Source: JAFAHD01 sp035654355 (lineage in GTDB: Bacteria; Vulcanimicrobiota; Vulcanimicrobiia; Eremiobacterales; Eremiobacteraceae). From it: a stretch of 17,329 nt of DNA. Below the pieces are notes generated by a model. It was not told the DNA's origin, searched no databases, and worked only from the letters and a program-made list of their open reading frames with translations. The DNA is taken from the NCBI GenBank assembly GCA_035654355.1, contig DASRXC010000155.1, forward strand, positions 1-17,329. The letters run 5' to 3'. The stretch's first letter is position 1. Every line of letters starts with the position of its first letter. Of this stretch, positions 6,610-13,510 are shown piece by piece. Made by a program: the position numbers and the translations under genes.

Positions 6610-7515
6610 ATGCAATGGCTGTCGGGGCTTCGCGACGCCTTAGCCAAGACGCGCAACGGGCTCGCCGGTCATTGGAATGCCCTGCTCGGGCGCCAGCTCG
6701 TCGATGACGAGTTCTGGAACGAGCTCGAAGAGACGCTGATCTCCGCCGACTTCGGCGTCAGTACTACCCACAAGATCGTCGAACAGCTCAAGCTCGCGGC
6801 ACAACAGCGCAATCTTCGCGCCGCCGGCGATGTCGTGCGCGTTTTTCGCAGTGACGTAGCGGACTATCTCGCCCACCCCAACATCGCTCCGGTCGCGCCC
6901 AAGGCCAAGCCGCACGTCGTGCTCGTCGTCGGTGTGAACGGGTCAGGCAAGACGACCACGATCGGCAAGCTCGCCGCGCAGGCCCGGCGCGACGGCCGCA
7001 GCGTCCTGCTCGTCGCCGGTGACACATTCCGCGCCGCGGCGGGCGAACAGCTCGCGGCGTGGGCGAAGCGTTCGGGCGCAGAGCTTGTCAGTCACAACCC
7101 CGGTGCCGACCCAGCAGCAGTCGTCTTCGATGGGCTGGCAGCCGCGAAGGCGCGTGGGATCGATCTCGTCCTCATCGACACCGCGGGCCGCTTGCAAACC
7201 AAACACAATCTAATGGAAGAGCTGAAGAAGATCCGCCGCGTCATCGCCCGGGAAGTCGAGGGGGCACCGCACGAGACGCTGTTGGTGCTCGATGCGACGA
7301 CCGGCCAGAACGCGCTCTCGCAGGCCAAGCTGTTCCATGAAGCGGCCGACGTCACGGGCATCGTGCTTACCAAGCTTGACGGGACGGCCAAGGGCGGGAT
7401 AATTGTAGCGATCATGGATCAGGCCGACCTGCCGGTCAAATACGTGGGTTTCGGCGAACAGGTCGATCAGCTCAAACCATTCGATCCGGCCTCGTACGTG
7501 GACGCTTTATTTTGA
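6610..7515 (+). CDS. ftsY: Signal recognition particle receptor FtsY
   Basis: SRP receptor GTPase that docks ribosome-SRP complexes at the membrane. The 301-residue protein has an N domain (about 1-95) and a G domain with all SRP-GTPase motifs: GVNGSGKTT (108-116), DTFRAAA (138-144), DTAGR (190-194), TKLDGTAKGG (254-263), and the closing GFGEQVDQLKPFDP. The long acidic A domain of E. coli FtsY is absent, as in many bacteria. FlhF is a paralogue to consider beside a FliA-type sigma factor, but the DTFRAAA and TKLDGTAKGG sequences and the ending are those of FtsY. ATG 6610 has only a weak ribosome-binding site. The gene starts 54 bases after the sigma-factor gene. The -35 box of the recA promoter overlaps its stop codon. 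Confidence 0.96.
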   Translation: MQWLSGLRDALAKTRNGLAGHWNALLGRQLVDDEFWNELEETLISADFGVSTTHKIVEQLKLAAQQRNLRAAGDVVRVFRSDVADYLAHPNIAPVAPKAKPHVVLVVGVNGSGKTTTIGKLAAQARRDGRSVLLVAGDTFRAAAGEQLAAWAKRSGAELVSHNPGADPAAVVFDGLAAAKARGIDLVLIDTAGRLQTKHNLMEELKKIRRVIAREVEGAPHETLLVLDATTGQNALSQAKLFHEAADVTGIVLTKLDGTAKGGIIVAIMDQADLPVKYVGFGEQVDQLKPFDPASYVDALF

Positions 7516-7540
7516 CAGGCGCGCATCTCAGACGTATAAT
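7512..7540 (+). promoter_or_regulatory. Consensus sigma-70 promoter of recA
   Basis: TTGACA (7512-7517) and TATAAT (7535-7540) are both exact consensus hexamers with the optimal 17-base spacer. The -35 box includes the ftsY stop codon (TGA 7513-7515). Transcription should start near 7546-7548, giving a leader of about 90 bases before recA. I see no GAAC-N4-GTTC-type LexA operator over it. Confidence 0.92.
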
Positions 7541-7637
7541 GGAACGCTTTGGAGGTCCGCGAACCGACAAAGCGACGTAGCACAAGCATAAAAGATGCCG
7601 GCCTGTTGGGACCGGCGGACGGATAAGGGAGATCTTG

Positions 7638-8678
7638 GTGTCGGAAAAAGAAAAGGCTTTGGAAAACGCGGTCGCACAGATCGAGCGCCAATTCGGCAAG
7701 GGTTCGATCATGAAGCTCGGCGAGGCCGCCGCAAATACGATGATCGAGACGATCTCAACGGGTTCGATCGCGCTCGATCTCGCTTTGGGCATCGGCGGCT
7801 TGCCGCGCGGGCGGGTGATCGAGATCTTCGGTCCGGAGTCATCGGGGAAGACGACGTTGACGCTCCACTGCATCGCCGAGGCGCAAAAAGAGGGCGGCGT
7901 CGCGGCGTTCATCGATGTCGAGCACGCGCTCGATCCGGCGTACGCGCGCAGCTTGGGCGTCGACCTCGACAACCTGCTCGTCTCTCAGCCCGACACCGGC
8001 GAGCAGGCGCTCGACATCGCTGAGATGCTCGTGCGCTCGAACGCCGTCGACATCGTCGTCATCGACTCCGTCGCTGCGCTCGTGCCGAAGGCGGAGATCG
8101 AAGGCGACATGGGCGACTCGCACGTCGGACTGCAGGCGCGCCTGATGTCGCAGGCGCTGCGCAAGCTGACCGCCGCGATCAGCAAGTCGAAGACGACGAT
8201 GGTCTTCATCAATCAGATCCGCGAGAAGATCGGCGTGATGTTCGGCAATCCTGAGACCACGACTGGCGGCCGAGCGCTCAAGTTCTATTCGTCCGTGCGC
8301 TTGGATATCCGCAAGCTTGAGACCATCAAGGTCGGCACGGATGTCGTCGGCTCGCGGACGCGCGTCAAAGTGGTCAAGAACAAGGTCGCACCGCCATTCA
8401 AGGTAGCTGAATTCGACATCACCTACGGCAAAGGCATCAGCCGCAGCGGGTCGCTCATCGACGTCGGTCTCGAGCAGAACATCTTGGGCAAGACCGGCTC
8501 GTGGTATACGTACGGCGACACGCGCATCGGTCAGGGCCGAGAAAACGCCAAAGCATATCTCGAGGAGCATCCCGAGCTTGCGGATGAGTTAGAAGATAAG
8601 ATCCGCGCGATTTTGGAAAAAGGACAGTCCAACGTCGTCGACATCGGCTCGGTGAGATACGCGGCCGTGGAGAAGTAG
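7638..8678 (+). CDS. recA: Recombinase RecA
   Basis: DNA-dependent ATPase for strand exchange, and coprotease for LexA-type repressors. The protein has 346 residues, typical length. Walker A GPESSGKTT is at about 65-73; the Walker B segment VDIVVIDSVAALVPKAEIEG and the loop-2 region around FINQIREKIGVMFGNPETTT are intact, followed by GGRALKFYSSVRLDIRK. TTG 7635 and GTG 7638 are adjacent possible starts. AAGGGAG (7625-7631) is 6 bases from the GTG and only 3 from the TTG, so GTG is preferred. A consensus promoter overlaps the end of ftsY. recX follows after a hairpin, the common RecA/RecX pairing. Confidence 0.98.
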   Translation: MSEKEKALENAVAQIERQFGKGSIMKLGEAAANTMIETISTGSIALDLALGIGGLPRGRVIEIFGPESSGKTTLTLHCIAEAQKEGGVAAFIDVEHALDPAYARSLGVDLDNLLVSQPDTGEQALDIAEMLVRSNAVDIVVIDSVAALVPKAEIEGDMGDSHVGLQARLMSQALRKLTAAISKSKTTMVFINQIREKIGVMFGNPETTTGGRALKFYSSVRLDIRKLETIKVGTDVVGSRTRVKVVKNKVAPPFKVAEFDITYGKGISRSGSLIDVGLEQNILGKTGSWYTYGDTRIGQGRENAKAYLEEHPELADELEDKIRAILEKGQSNVVDIGSVRYAAVEK

Positions 8679-8681
8679 TCT

Positions 8682-8699
8682 GGCGACGGAAGGGTCGCC
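8682..8699 (+). promoter_or_regulatory. Hairpin between recA and recX
   Basis: Perfect inverted repeat GGCGAC (8682-8687) / GTCGCC (8694-8699) with loop GGAAGG, which itself looks like a Shine-Dalgarno sequence. There is no T-tract, so it is not a standard terminator. It begins 4 bases after the recA stop and could attenuate recX expression or influence mRNA stability. Confidence 0.45.
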
Positions 8700-8739
8700 C
8701 GCGTTCGACCGCGGCTCGGCCGGCGCAGCATCGCCCGCC

Positions 8740-9195
8740 TTGTCAGCAGCGATCCGCTTGCTGACGGCTAAGCGACTGACGAAAGCGCAGCTGGCGCAAA
8801 AGCTGCGCGATCGAGGATACGAGCCGCAAGCGATCGCTGACGCACTCGCGGCGTGCGAGGAGCGGCGTTACATCGACGATCGGACCTACGCGCAGCTGCA
8901 CGTCAAGAGCGTGCTGGATCGCAAACCCGTCGGGCGCATGCGCCTCCTGCACGATCTCTTGCGCTATGGCATCGACGGTGATCTCGCGCGCGAAGTGATC
9001 GACGAGTTCGAGGGCGACGAAGACCGGATCGACCGCGCGCTCGCCAAGCTCGAAGCGTTGCGACCGCAAGACGGATACGAGCAGCTAGGGCGCCGGCTCG
9101 AGCGCCAAGGCTTCACCGCGCCGGAGATTGCGAAAGTGCTGCGCCGCCGTGCCCAAACGCGCGGCCGCATCCCCGATTTCGAGACGATCGAGTGA
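8740..9195 (+). CDS. recX: RecA regulatory protein RecX
   Basis: Modulator that binds RecA filaments. At 151 residues it consists of the three-helix repeats typical of the family: AIRLLTAKRLTKAQLAQKLR (repeat 1), then the conserved RYIDDRTYAQLHV and KPVGRMRLLHDLLRYGI (repeat 2), and YEQLGRRLERQGFTAPEIAK (repeat 3). The start is unclear. TTG 8740 gives a normal N-terminus but has no good ribosome-binding site; the frame is open back to CTG 8680, just after the recA stop, and GGAAGGG at 8688-8694 has no start codon at the right distance. The gene is 61 bases after recA, and its stop overlaps the next start as GTGA. Confidence 0.93.
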   Translation: MSAAIRLLTAKRLTKAQLAQKLRDRGYEPQAIADALAACEERRYIDDRTYAQLHVKSVLDRKPVGRMRLLHDLLRYGIDGDLAREVIDEFEGDEDRIDRALAKLEALRPQDGYEQLGRRLERQGFTAPEIAKVLRRRAQTRGRIPDFETIE

Positions 9196-10118
9196 TTCGA
9201 TTGGATGACTTTCTGACCGCGGATGACGCGGCCGATTCGATCCCCCTCGGCGGGGGATTCCTGCTCGTCAACGACGCGACAAGCGGACCGATTATCCAGG
9301 TGACGGCTTTGGCGGACACGGGTGCCTGCGGCTTGGCGAGTCCGGTCACGGTCGACGCGCGCCTCGACGCGAACGCACTCGCGTGGATCACGCGCTCGGG
9401 TGTGGCGCCCAGCCACAGGCTTTGTTCGCTCGATCAGGTTCATGGCAGCACGTGTGCGGCCGCTGACGAGGGCGAATCGACGGAACTGGTCCCCGCGCAT
9501 TGCTCGTCGTGCGGTGCACCGCTGGACCCGGCATCAAGCATTTGTCCGTACTGCTCAACGCCGGTCAAACCCATGGCGCTGGCGAGGCTCGCCGGCACGG
9601 ACGCGGTATGGACTCGTTCTCCGGATGACGTTCTCATCGTACGCACCGCGGATTGCGCGGCCGTGTGGCTGGCCGACCCCGAGCACGCGCATATCGCGCT
9701 CGTCCATGCGGGTTGGCGCGGCGCCGCGGACGGCATCGTCCAGCACGCGGTCGACACACTCGTCGAACAAGGCGCCCATCGGGATTTCATCGTCGCGGCT
9801 ATCGGCCCACACATCGGGCGCTGCTGTTTTGAGGTCGGACCAGAGGTCGCGTCACACTTCGCGGACATTGAGGGAGCGATCTCTCCACCGTCGGTCCTGA
9901 CGGCGCCGAGAATGCGCACCGATTCGGTTTCGCTTAATCTCGGTGCCGTTCTCGCCGCACAGCTGCACACGGCTGGGCTTCCGTCCGACGCGATCGCGCT
10001 CGCGACAGCCTGTACGCGTTGCTTCAGGGCCCCAGACGGCACACATGCCCTTCATTCCTACCGGCGCAACGGGAGCGGCGGCCCGCTCATGGGATCGATC
10101 GCGTTTCTCGAACAATGA
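9192..10118 (+). CDS. pgeF: PgeF/YfiH-family purine nucleoside phosphorylase-like protein with inserted zinc ribbon
   Basis: Member of the YfiH/YlmD (former Cu-oxidase/laccase-like) family, known as peptidoglycan editing factor and as a multi-substrate nucleoside enzyme. Active-site blocks are all present: DQVHGS (His84), VRTADC (Cys155), VHAGWRG (His172), GPHIGRCCFEVG and the C-terminal CTRCF plus HSYRRNG. The 308 residues exceed the usual roughly 250. The excess includes an insert at about 100-128 between the QVHG block and GTDAVWT, which carries two CxxC knuckles (Cys104/107, Cys118/121; HCSSCGAPLDPASSICPYCS), a zinc ribbon. I do not know this insertion from the family. The GTG start overlaps the recX stop (GTGA) and the stop overlaps the next start (ATGA), so it is translationally coupled on both sides. 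Confidence 0.93.
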   Translation: MIRLDDFLTADDAADSIPLGGGFLLVNDATSGPIIQVTALADTGACGLASPVTVDARLDANALAWITRSGVAPSHRLCSLDQVHGSTCAAADEGESTELVPAHCSSCGAPLDPASSICPYCSTPVKPMALARLAGTDAVWTRSPDDVLIVRTADCAAVWLADPEHAHIALVHAGWRGAADGIVQHAVDTLVEQGAHRDFIVAAIGPHIGRCCFEVGPEVASHFADIEGAISPPSVLTAPRMRTDSVSLNLGAVLAAQLHTAGLPSDAIALATACTRCFRAPDGTHALHSYRRNGSGGPLMGSIAFLEQ

Positions 10119-10828
10119 GCGCCGTCGCTGAACGCGTGGGGACGCTGCATGCACTGATCGTCGACGATGAGCCGAACATCGCCGCCCTCTTGCACGATAC
10201 CCTGATGGCGGAAGGCTTCGACGTCGCAGTCGCCGCGGACGGCATGGCGGCGTTGCGCCGCGCGCGAGCGCACACGCCCGACTTGATCATCCTCGATATA
10301 GGCCTTCCCGGACTCGACGGGCTCGAGGTGTGCCGGGCCTTGCGCAAAGAGTCCCGCGCACCAATCGTCATCGTATCCGCGCGCGGATCAGAAGTCGATC
10401 GTATCGTCGGTTTGGAGCTCGGCGCGGACGATTATCTCGTCAAGCCGTTTTCGCCCCGCGAATTGGTGGCGCGCGTGCGCGCGATTATGCGCCGCAGTGG
10501 ACAGGCCCCACCGGAGCGTGGGCAGAGCTTCACCGCAGGCGCGATCACGTTGGACGCGCAGCGCCGCGAAGTGACAGTGGGCGGGCGGCCAATCCGTCTT
10601 AAGCCGCGGGAATTCGATTTGTTGCTCTTGTTCGTGCGCAACGAAGGCCGCGTCTTCACCCGCGATCAGCTGATCGAGTCGATCTGGGGCTTTGACTACG
10701 ACGGCGATCCGCGCACCGTCGACGTTCACATCCGGCGCCTGCGGCGCGCGCTCGGCGAACGGGCGTCCGCGCCGGGGTATTTGCAGACCGTGCACGGCGT
10801 CGGCTACAAGTTCAGCGCGCGCGGCTAA
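10115..10828 (+). CDS. OmpR/PhoB-family two-component response regulator
   Basis: A 237-residue transcription factor. The receiver domain (about 11-125) has the acidic pair Asp17/Asp18, phospho-acceptor Asp61 (LIILDIGLPGLDG), switch Ser88 and Lys110 (YLVKPFSPREL). The C-terminal winged helix (about 138-235) reads LKPREFDLLLLFVRNEGRVF, RTVDVHIRRLRRAL and VHGVGYKF, as in OmpR/PhoB. ATG 10115 overlaps the pgeF stop as ATGA; the upstream extension of the frame lies inside pgeF and is dismissed. The partner kinase starts 8 bases downstream. All catalytic and switch residues are intact, so phosphorylation should work normally. Target genes are unknown. Confidence 0.96.
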   Translation: MSAVAERVGTLHALIVDDEPNIAALLHDTLMAEGFDVAVAADGMAALRRARAHTPDLIILDIGLPGLDGLEVCRALRKESRAPIVIVSARGSEVDRIVGLELGADDYLVKPFSPRELVARVRAIMRRSGQAPPERGQSFTAGAITLDAQRREVTVGGRPIRLKPREFDLLLLFVRNEGRVFTRDQLIESIWGFDYDGDPRTVDVHIRRLRRALGERASAPGYLQTVHGVGYKFSARG

Positions 10829-10836
10829 ACGCCGCC

Positions 10837-12000
10837 ATGAAAGCGCACGAGAGGCGGTCGCCGGCTTCGCGCATCCCCGACCTAACCGCGCTTTCTCCCG
10901 CGCTACGCGAGCTCGCACGATCCAAACATGCGGTCCCACTGCTCTACCTAGAACTCACGGGCATCGAGCGCCTGAACGCGCGCTCTCGGGAGCGCACCCT
11001 TGCCGCTTGCAAGCGCGAGGTAGCCGCTGCGCTACGCGTTGCTGCCGGCAGCGTGTTGCGCCGTCGCGACGCGGTCGCCTGCGGTCATGGCGCGCGCTGG
11101 TTCGTCGCGCTTCTCGTCGGCCGTTCGGTGGCAGCTCGCGCGCGCTCATCGGTGAGCGATGCGGAGCTCGGGCTTGTCGCGGCGCGGCTTGCCGCATCAG
11201 TGCGAGCCCGCTTGAAGAGCCTCACCGCGGCTGCCCGAGACATCGGCGTCATCGCTGGTTGGACAGTTTTGGACCCGGTATCGGACGTTCGACCGCTCGA
11301 TGACTTGCGTCAAGCGATTCGAGGTGCGGCGGTCGTCGCGCGAATCGAAGCACAACGCGCGCTCGTGCTCGCGGCAGTCACGCACGAGCTTCGGACGCCG
11401 CTGATGTCGATCATCGGTTACGCCGAACGGTTGCGCGACGAACCGGGCCGAGCTGCGGGCGCCCGCAGCCGCGACGCCGCCATCGTCGTCCAAGAGGCCG
11501 GGCGGCTGCGCCGGCTCGTCGAGACGCTGATCGACGCAGGCGCGTGGACTGCCGGAAAGCTTGCCCTCGACCGCAGCCCGCGCGCCATCGCGCCTATCGT
11601 GCGTTCGGCGTGGAAGGCTCTGCCGAGTCGACCGCGGGAGGCGCGACCACGGCTGAAGGTGCGGGGGGACGCTCGAGTCGCGGTGGACCGCGAGCGCCTG
11701 GAGCAAGTCTTCATTAACCTTTTGGACAACGCGGTGCGCCACTCGCCGGCTTCGGGTACCGTGCTCGCGACGATCGATGAAAGCGCCGGTGGATGCGTCG
11801 TCGCGGTCGTGGACCAGGGCTCGGGATTCAGCAAACGGGCAGCGCGATCGTTGGGCGCGCCGTTTGCCAGCGGCTCCGATGGCCGAGCCGGCCTAGGCTT
11901 ATCGATCGCGCGGCTGCTTGTCGAAGCGCACGGCGGCACGCTTGCGCTGCGCGAACGCCGCGGCGGCGCGCGCATCGAGGTTCGCCTGCCTCAATGCTGA
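10837..12000 (+). CDS. Cytosolic histidine kinase with degenerate GGDEF sensor domain
   Basis: A 387-residue kinase without transmembrane segments. Residues about 32-172 align in order with a GGDEF domain: VPLLYLELTGIERLN (the DhFKxIN block), helix 50-70, RRRDAVACGHGARWFVALL (75-93), a 108-126 helix, DIGVIAGWTVLDP, and the final LDDLRQAIRGAAVVARIEAQ. The GGDEF site has become His-Gly-Ala-Arg-Trp (84-88), so cyclase activity should be lost, while Arg75-x-x-Asp78, the inhibitory c-di-GMP site, keeps its exact five-residue spacing. HisKA follows, with the phospho-acceptor His183 (VTHELRTPLMSIIGY), then HATPase_c with N-box FINLLDNAVRH (292-301), G1 DQGSGF (326-331) and G2 AGLGLSIARL (351-360). 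It pairs with the adjacent response regulator. The GGDEF reading is by pattern and needs a profile check. Confidence 0.88.
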   Translation: MKAHERRSPASRIPDLTALSPALRELARSKHAVPLLYLELTGIERLNARSRERTLAACKREVAAALRVAAGSVLRRRDAVACGHGARWFVALLVGRSVAARARSSVSDAELGLVAARLAASVRARLKSLTAAARDIGVIAGWTVLDPVSDVRPLDDLRQAIRGAAVVARIEAQRALVLAAVTHELRTPLMSIIGYAERLRDEPGRAAGARSRDAAIVVQEAGRLRRLVETLIDAGAWTAGKLALDRSPRAIAPIVRSAWKALPSRPREARPRLKVRGDARVAVDRERLEQVFINLLDNAVRHSPASGTVLATIDESAGGCVVAVVDQGSGFSKRAARSLGAPFASGSDGRAGLGLSIARLLVEAHGGTLALRERRGGARIEVRLPQC

Positions 12001-12007
12001 GGAAATG

Positions 12008-12029
12008 GTGTGAGGTGCGGTCACACGTT
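12008..12029 (+). terminator. Likely Rho-independent terminator of the two-component operon
   Basis: GTGTGA (12008-12013) / TCACAC (12021-12026) with a seven-base loop, followed by GTTTTG, starts 8 bases after the kinase stop codon. The arms also resemble a CRP-type site (TGTGA...TCACA), but the spacer is 7 rather than 6 bases, so termination is the better reading. Confidence 0.6.
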
Positions 12030-12136
12030 TTGCATCGCGTCGCGTCACAGCAAGGGTTTGACTACGGCGAGCTGCGAACTGTGCCGATGACGTAGGAGTA
12101 AGCACCTACGCGTCGTGAGGAGCGCTTTTACACTCC
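12030..12136. other. Leader region of the GH125 gene
   Basis: Probable promoter region of the mannosidase gene. TTGACT (12058-12063) is a possible -35 but no -10 stands out at 16-18 bases. CGTAGG (12091-12096) and CCTACG (12105-12110) form a 6-bp hairpin with an 8-base loop, directly before GAGGAG (12117-12122), the probable ribosome-binding site about 14 bases from the ATG. Confidence 0.35.
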
Positions 12137-13444
12137 ATGGAATTCGTGCGTCGTCTCGTCTGTTGGGCCTCGGCAACCGCCGGGGTACTTTTTTGCCTAG
12201 CGACGATCGCGCCGGCGCACGCCACAGAACTGCCTGCCATTTCCGCGGCGGCCGCAGAGTTCCACGGCGGCACGATCGACACGGGCCAGCTCTATACACA
12301 GTGCTTGCTGTCCACGGTGCGCTACGACGTCTCGTTCGAGAACGATCAAACGACCTATGTCATCACCGGAGACATCGGCGCGATGTGGTTGCGCGACGCG
12401 AGCGCGCAGGTCAGACCCTATCTATACTTCGTCGCGGACCCCGGTGTGCGCACGATGTTGCGCGGCGTCATCGCGCGCGAAGCCAAGAACATGCTCGCCG
12501 ATCCATACGCGAACGCCTTCAACCGCGACTACAAGGTCGCGGAAGAGAAATATGAGCTCGACTCGCTGCTCTACCCGATCCAGCTGGCATGGATGTATTG
12601 GAAGCAGACGCGCGACGCAACGGTGTTCACGCCTGAAGTCAAGGCTGCGTACGAACGCGCGTTGGGACTCATGCAGCTCGAGCGCGATCACAGTTTTTCG
12701 ACGTACCGCCATCGCGAGTTGATCAACGACGGCAAAGGCGCGCCGACCGCCGTCACCGGCATGGTGTGGACCGCGTTCCGCCCCAGCGACGATCCCGCCA
12801 CGTACGGATACAATATTCCTGAAGAGATGTTCGCATCCGTAGGGCTTGGCGAATTGGCCGAGATTGAAGGGGACGTGTGGCACGACAACCTCAAGCGCGA
12901 TGAGGTCCAAGCGCTTCGCCAGGGCATCATCGACGGCATCAACCGCTACGGCATCGTGTACACGTCGAAATACGGATACATCTACGCGTACGAGGTCGAC
13001 GGACTGGGGCACAGCGTCCTGATGGATGACGCCAACGTGCCGAGCTTGCTCTCGATCCCCTATATGGGTTTCACGCCGGCGACGAACGGCATCTACGTCA
13101 ACACGCGACGGTTCGTGCTCTCAACCGACGACCCGTACTATTTCAGCGGCAAGTACGCGCGCGGAGTCGGCAGTCCGCACACTCCGCACGGCTACGTCTG
13201 GCCGCTCGCGCTGGTCATGCAGGGCCTGACCGCGAACGATCCCACTGAGGTCTCCGGAATCTTGTCGGAACTGCAAGCCTCCGATACGGGCGATCATCTG
13301 CTTCACGAATCGTTCGATCCGAACAATCCATCTTTATTCACGCGCTCGAACTTCGGATGGCCATGCTCCCTGTACTCGGAATTGGTCCTCGACCGCCTGA
13401 TGGGCTTCACGCCGCTGCCGACGCCCGTCTTCCCAGGAATGTAG
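12137..13444 (+). CDS. Secreted GH125 exo-alpha-1,6-mannosidase
   Basis: Glycoside hydrolase family 125 enzyme, expected to remove terminal alpha-1,6-mannose by an inverting, metal-independent mechanism. The 435-residue protein has a signal peptide (about 1-29, APAHA before TE), so it acts outside the cytoplasm. Family landmarks are in order: TGDIGAMWLRDASAQVRPY (77-95), EKYELDSLLYP, TAFRPSDDP (212-220) with the likely general-acid Asp218/219, YNIPEEMFA, DDANVPSLLSIPYMG (297-311), GSPHTP, and HESFDPNNP (390-398) with the likely general-base Glu391, then RSNFGWPCSLYSEL. Start ATG 12137 fits the signal peptide. It stands between terminator 12008-12029 and purA, with no sugar transporter or other glycosidase beside it, so the natural substrate (environmental mannan or the cell's own mannosylated glycans) is open. 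Confidence 0.94.
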   Translation: MEFVRRLVCWASATAGVLFCLATIAPAHATELPAISAAAAEFHGGTIDTGQLYTQCLLSTVRYDVSFENDQTTYVITGDIGAMWLRDASAQVRPYLYFVADPGVRTMLRGVIAREAKNMLADPYANAFNRDYKVAEEKYELDSLLYPIQLAWMYWKQTRDATVFTPEVKAAYERALGLMQLERDHSFSTYRHRELINDGKGAPTAVTGMVWTAFRPSDDPATYGYNIPEEMFASVGLGELAEIEGDVWHDNLKRDEVQALRQGIIDGINRYGIVYTSKYGYIYAYEVDGLGHSVLMDDANVPSLLSIPYMGFTPATNGIYVNTRRFVLSTDDPYYFSGKYARGVGSPHTPHGYVWPLALVMQGLTANDPTEVSGILSELQASDTGDHLLHESFDPNNPSLFTRSNFGWPCSLYSELVLDRLMGFTPLPTPVFPGM

Positions 13445-13447
13445 CAC

Positions 13448-13491
13448 CCCGCCGCTTCATTGACCAATAGAGGCGGGCATAGGACCCGCCT
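13448..13491 (+). promoter_or_regulatory. purA leader with alternative hairpins
   Basis: AGGCGGG (13471-13477) pairs perfectly with CCCGCCT (13485-13491), ending 3 bases before the AAGGAAG ribosome-binding site of purA. CCCGCC at 13448-13453 could pair with the same GGCGGG, giving two mutually exclusive folds. No T-tract follows, so any effect would be on translation or mRNA stability rather than termination. Confidence 0.4.
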
Positions 13492-13510
13492 GATAAGGAA
13501 GCGTGCACGA

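Noticed and set aside
6610..7515. FlhF (flagellar SRP-type GTPase) instead of FtsY, because a FliA-type sigma factor is adjacent.
   Set aside because: The DTFRAAA and TKLDGTAKGG motifs and the GFGEQVDQLKPFDP ending are those of FtsY.
7541..7637. Search for a LexA/SOS operator in the recA leader.
   Set aside because: Neither GAAC-N4-GTTC nor CTGT-N8-ACAG is present; only a weak GCCGG/CCGGC inverted repeat (7597-7616) was seen, too ordinary at this GC content.
7839..8570. Long open frame on the minus strand opposite recA (243 codons).
   Set aside because: It is an antisense shadow caused by GC-rich codon bias; the translation is Arg/Asp/Val-rich with no domain, and recA on the plus strand is certain.
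12009..12025. CRP/FNR-like site TGTGA...TCACA.
   Set aside because: The spacer is 7 bases rather than 6, and the repeat is followed by GTTTTG right after the kinase gene, so a terminator explains it better.
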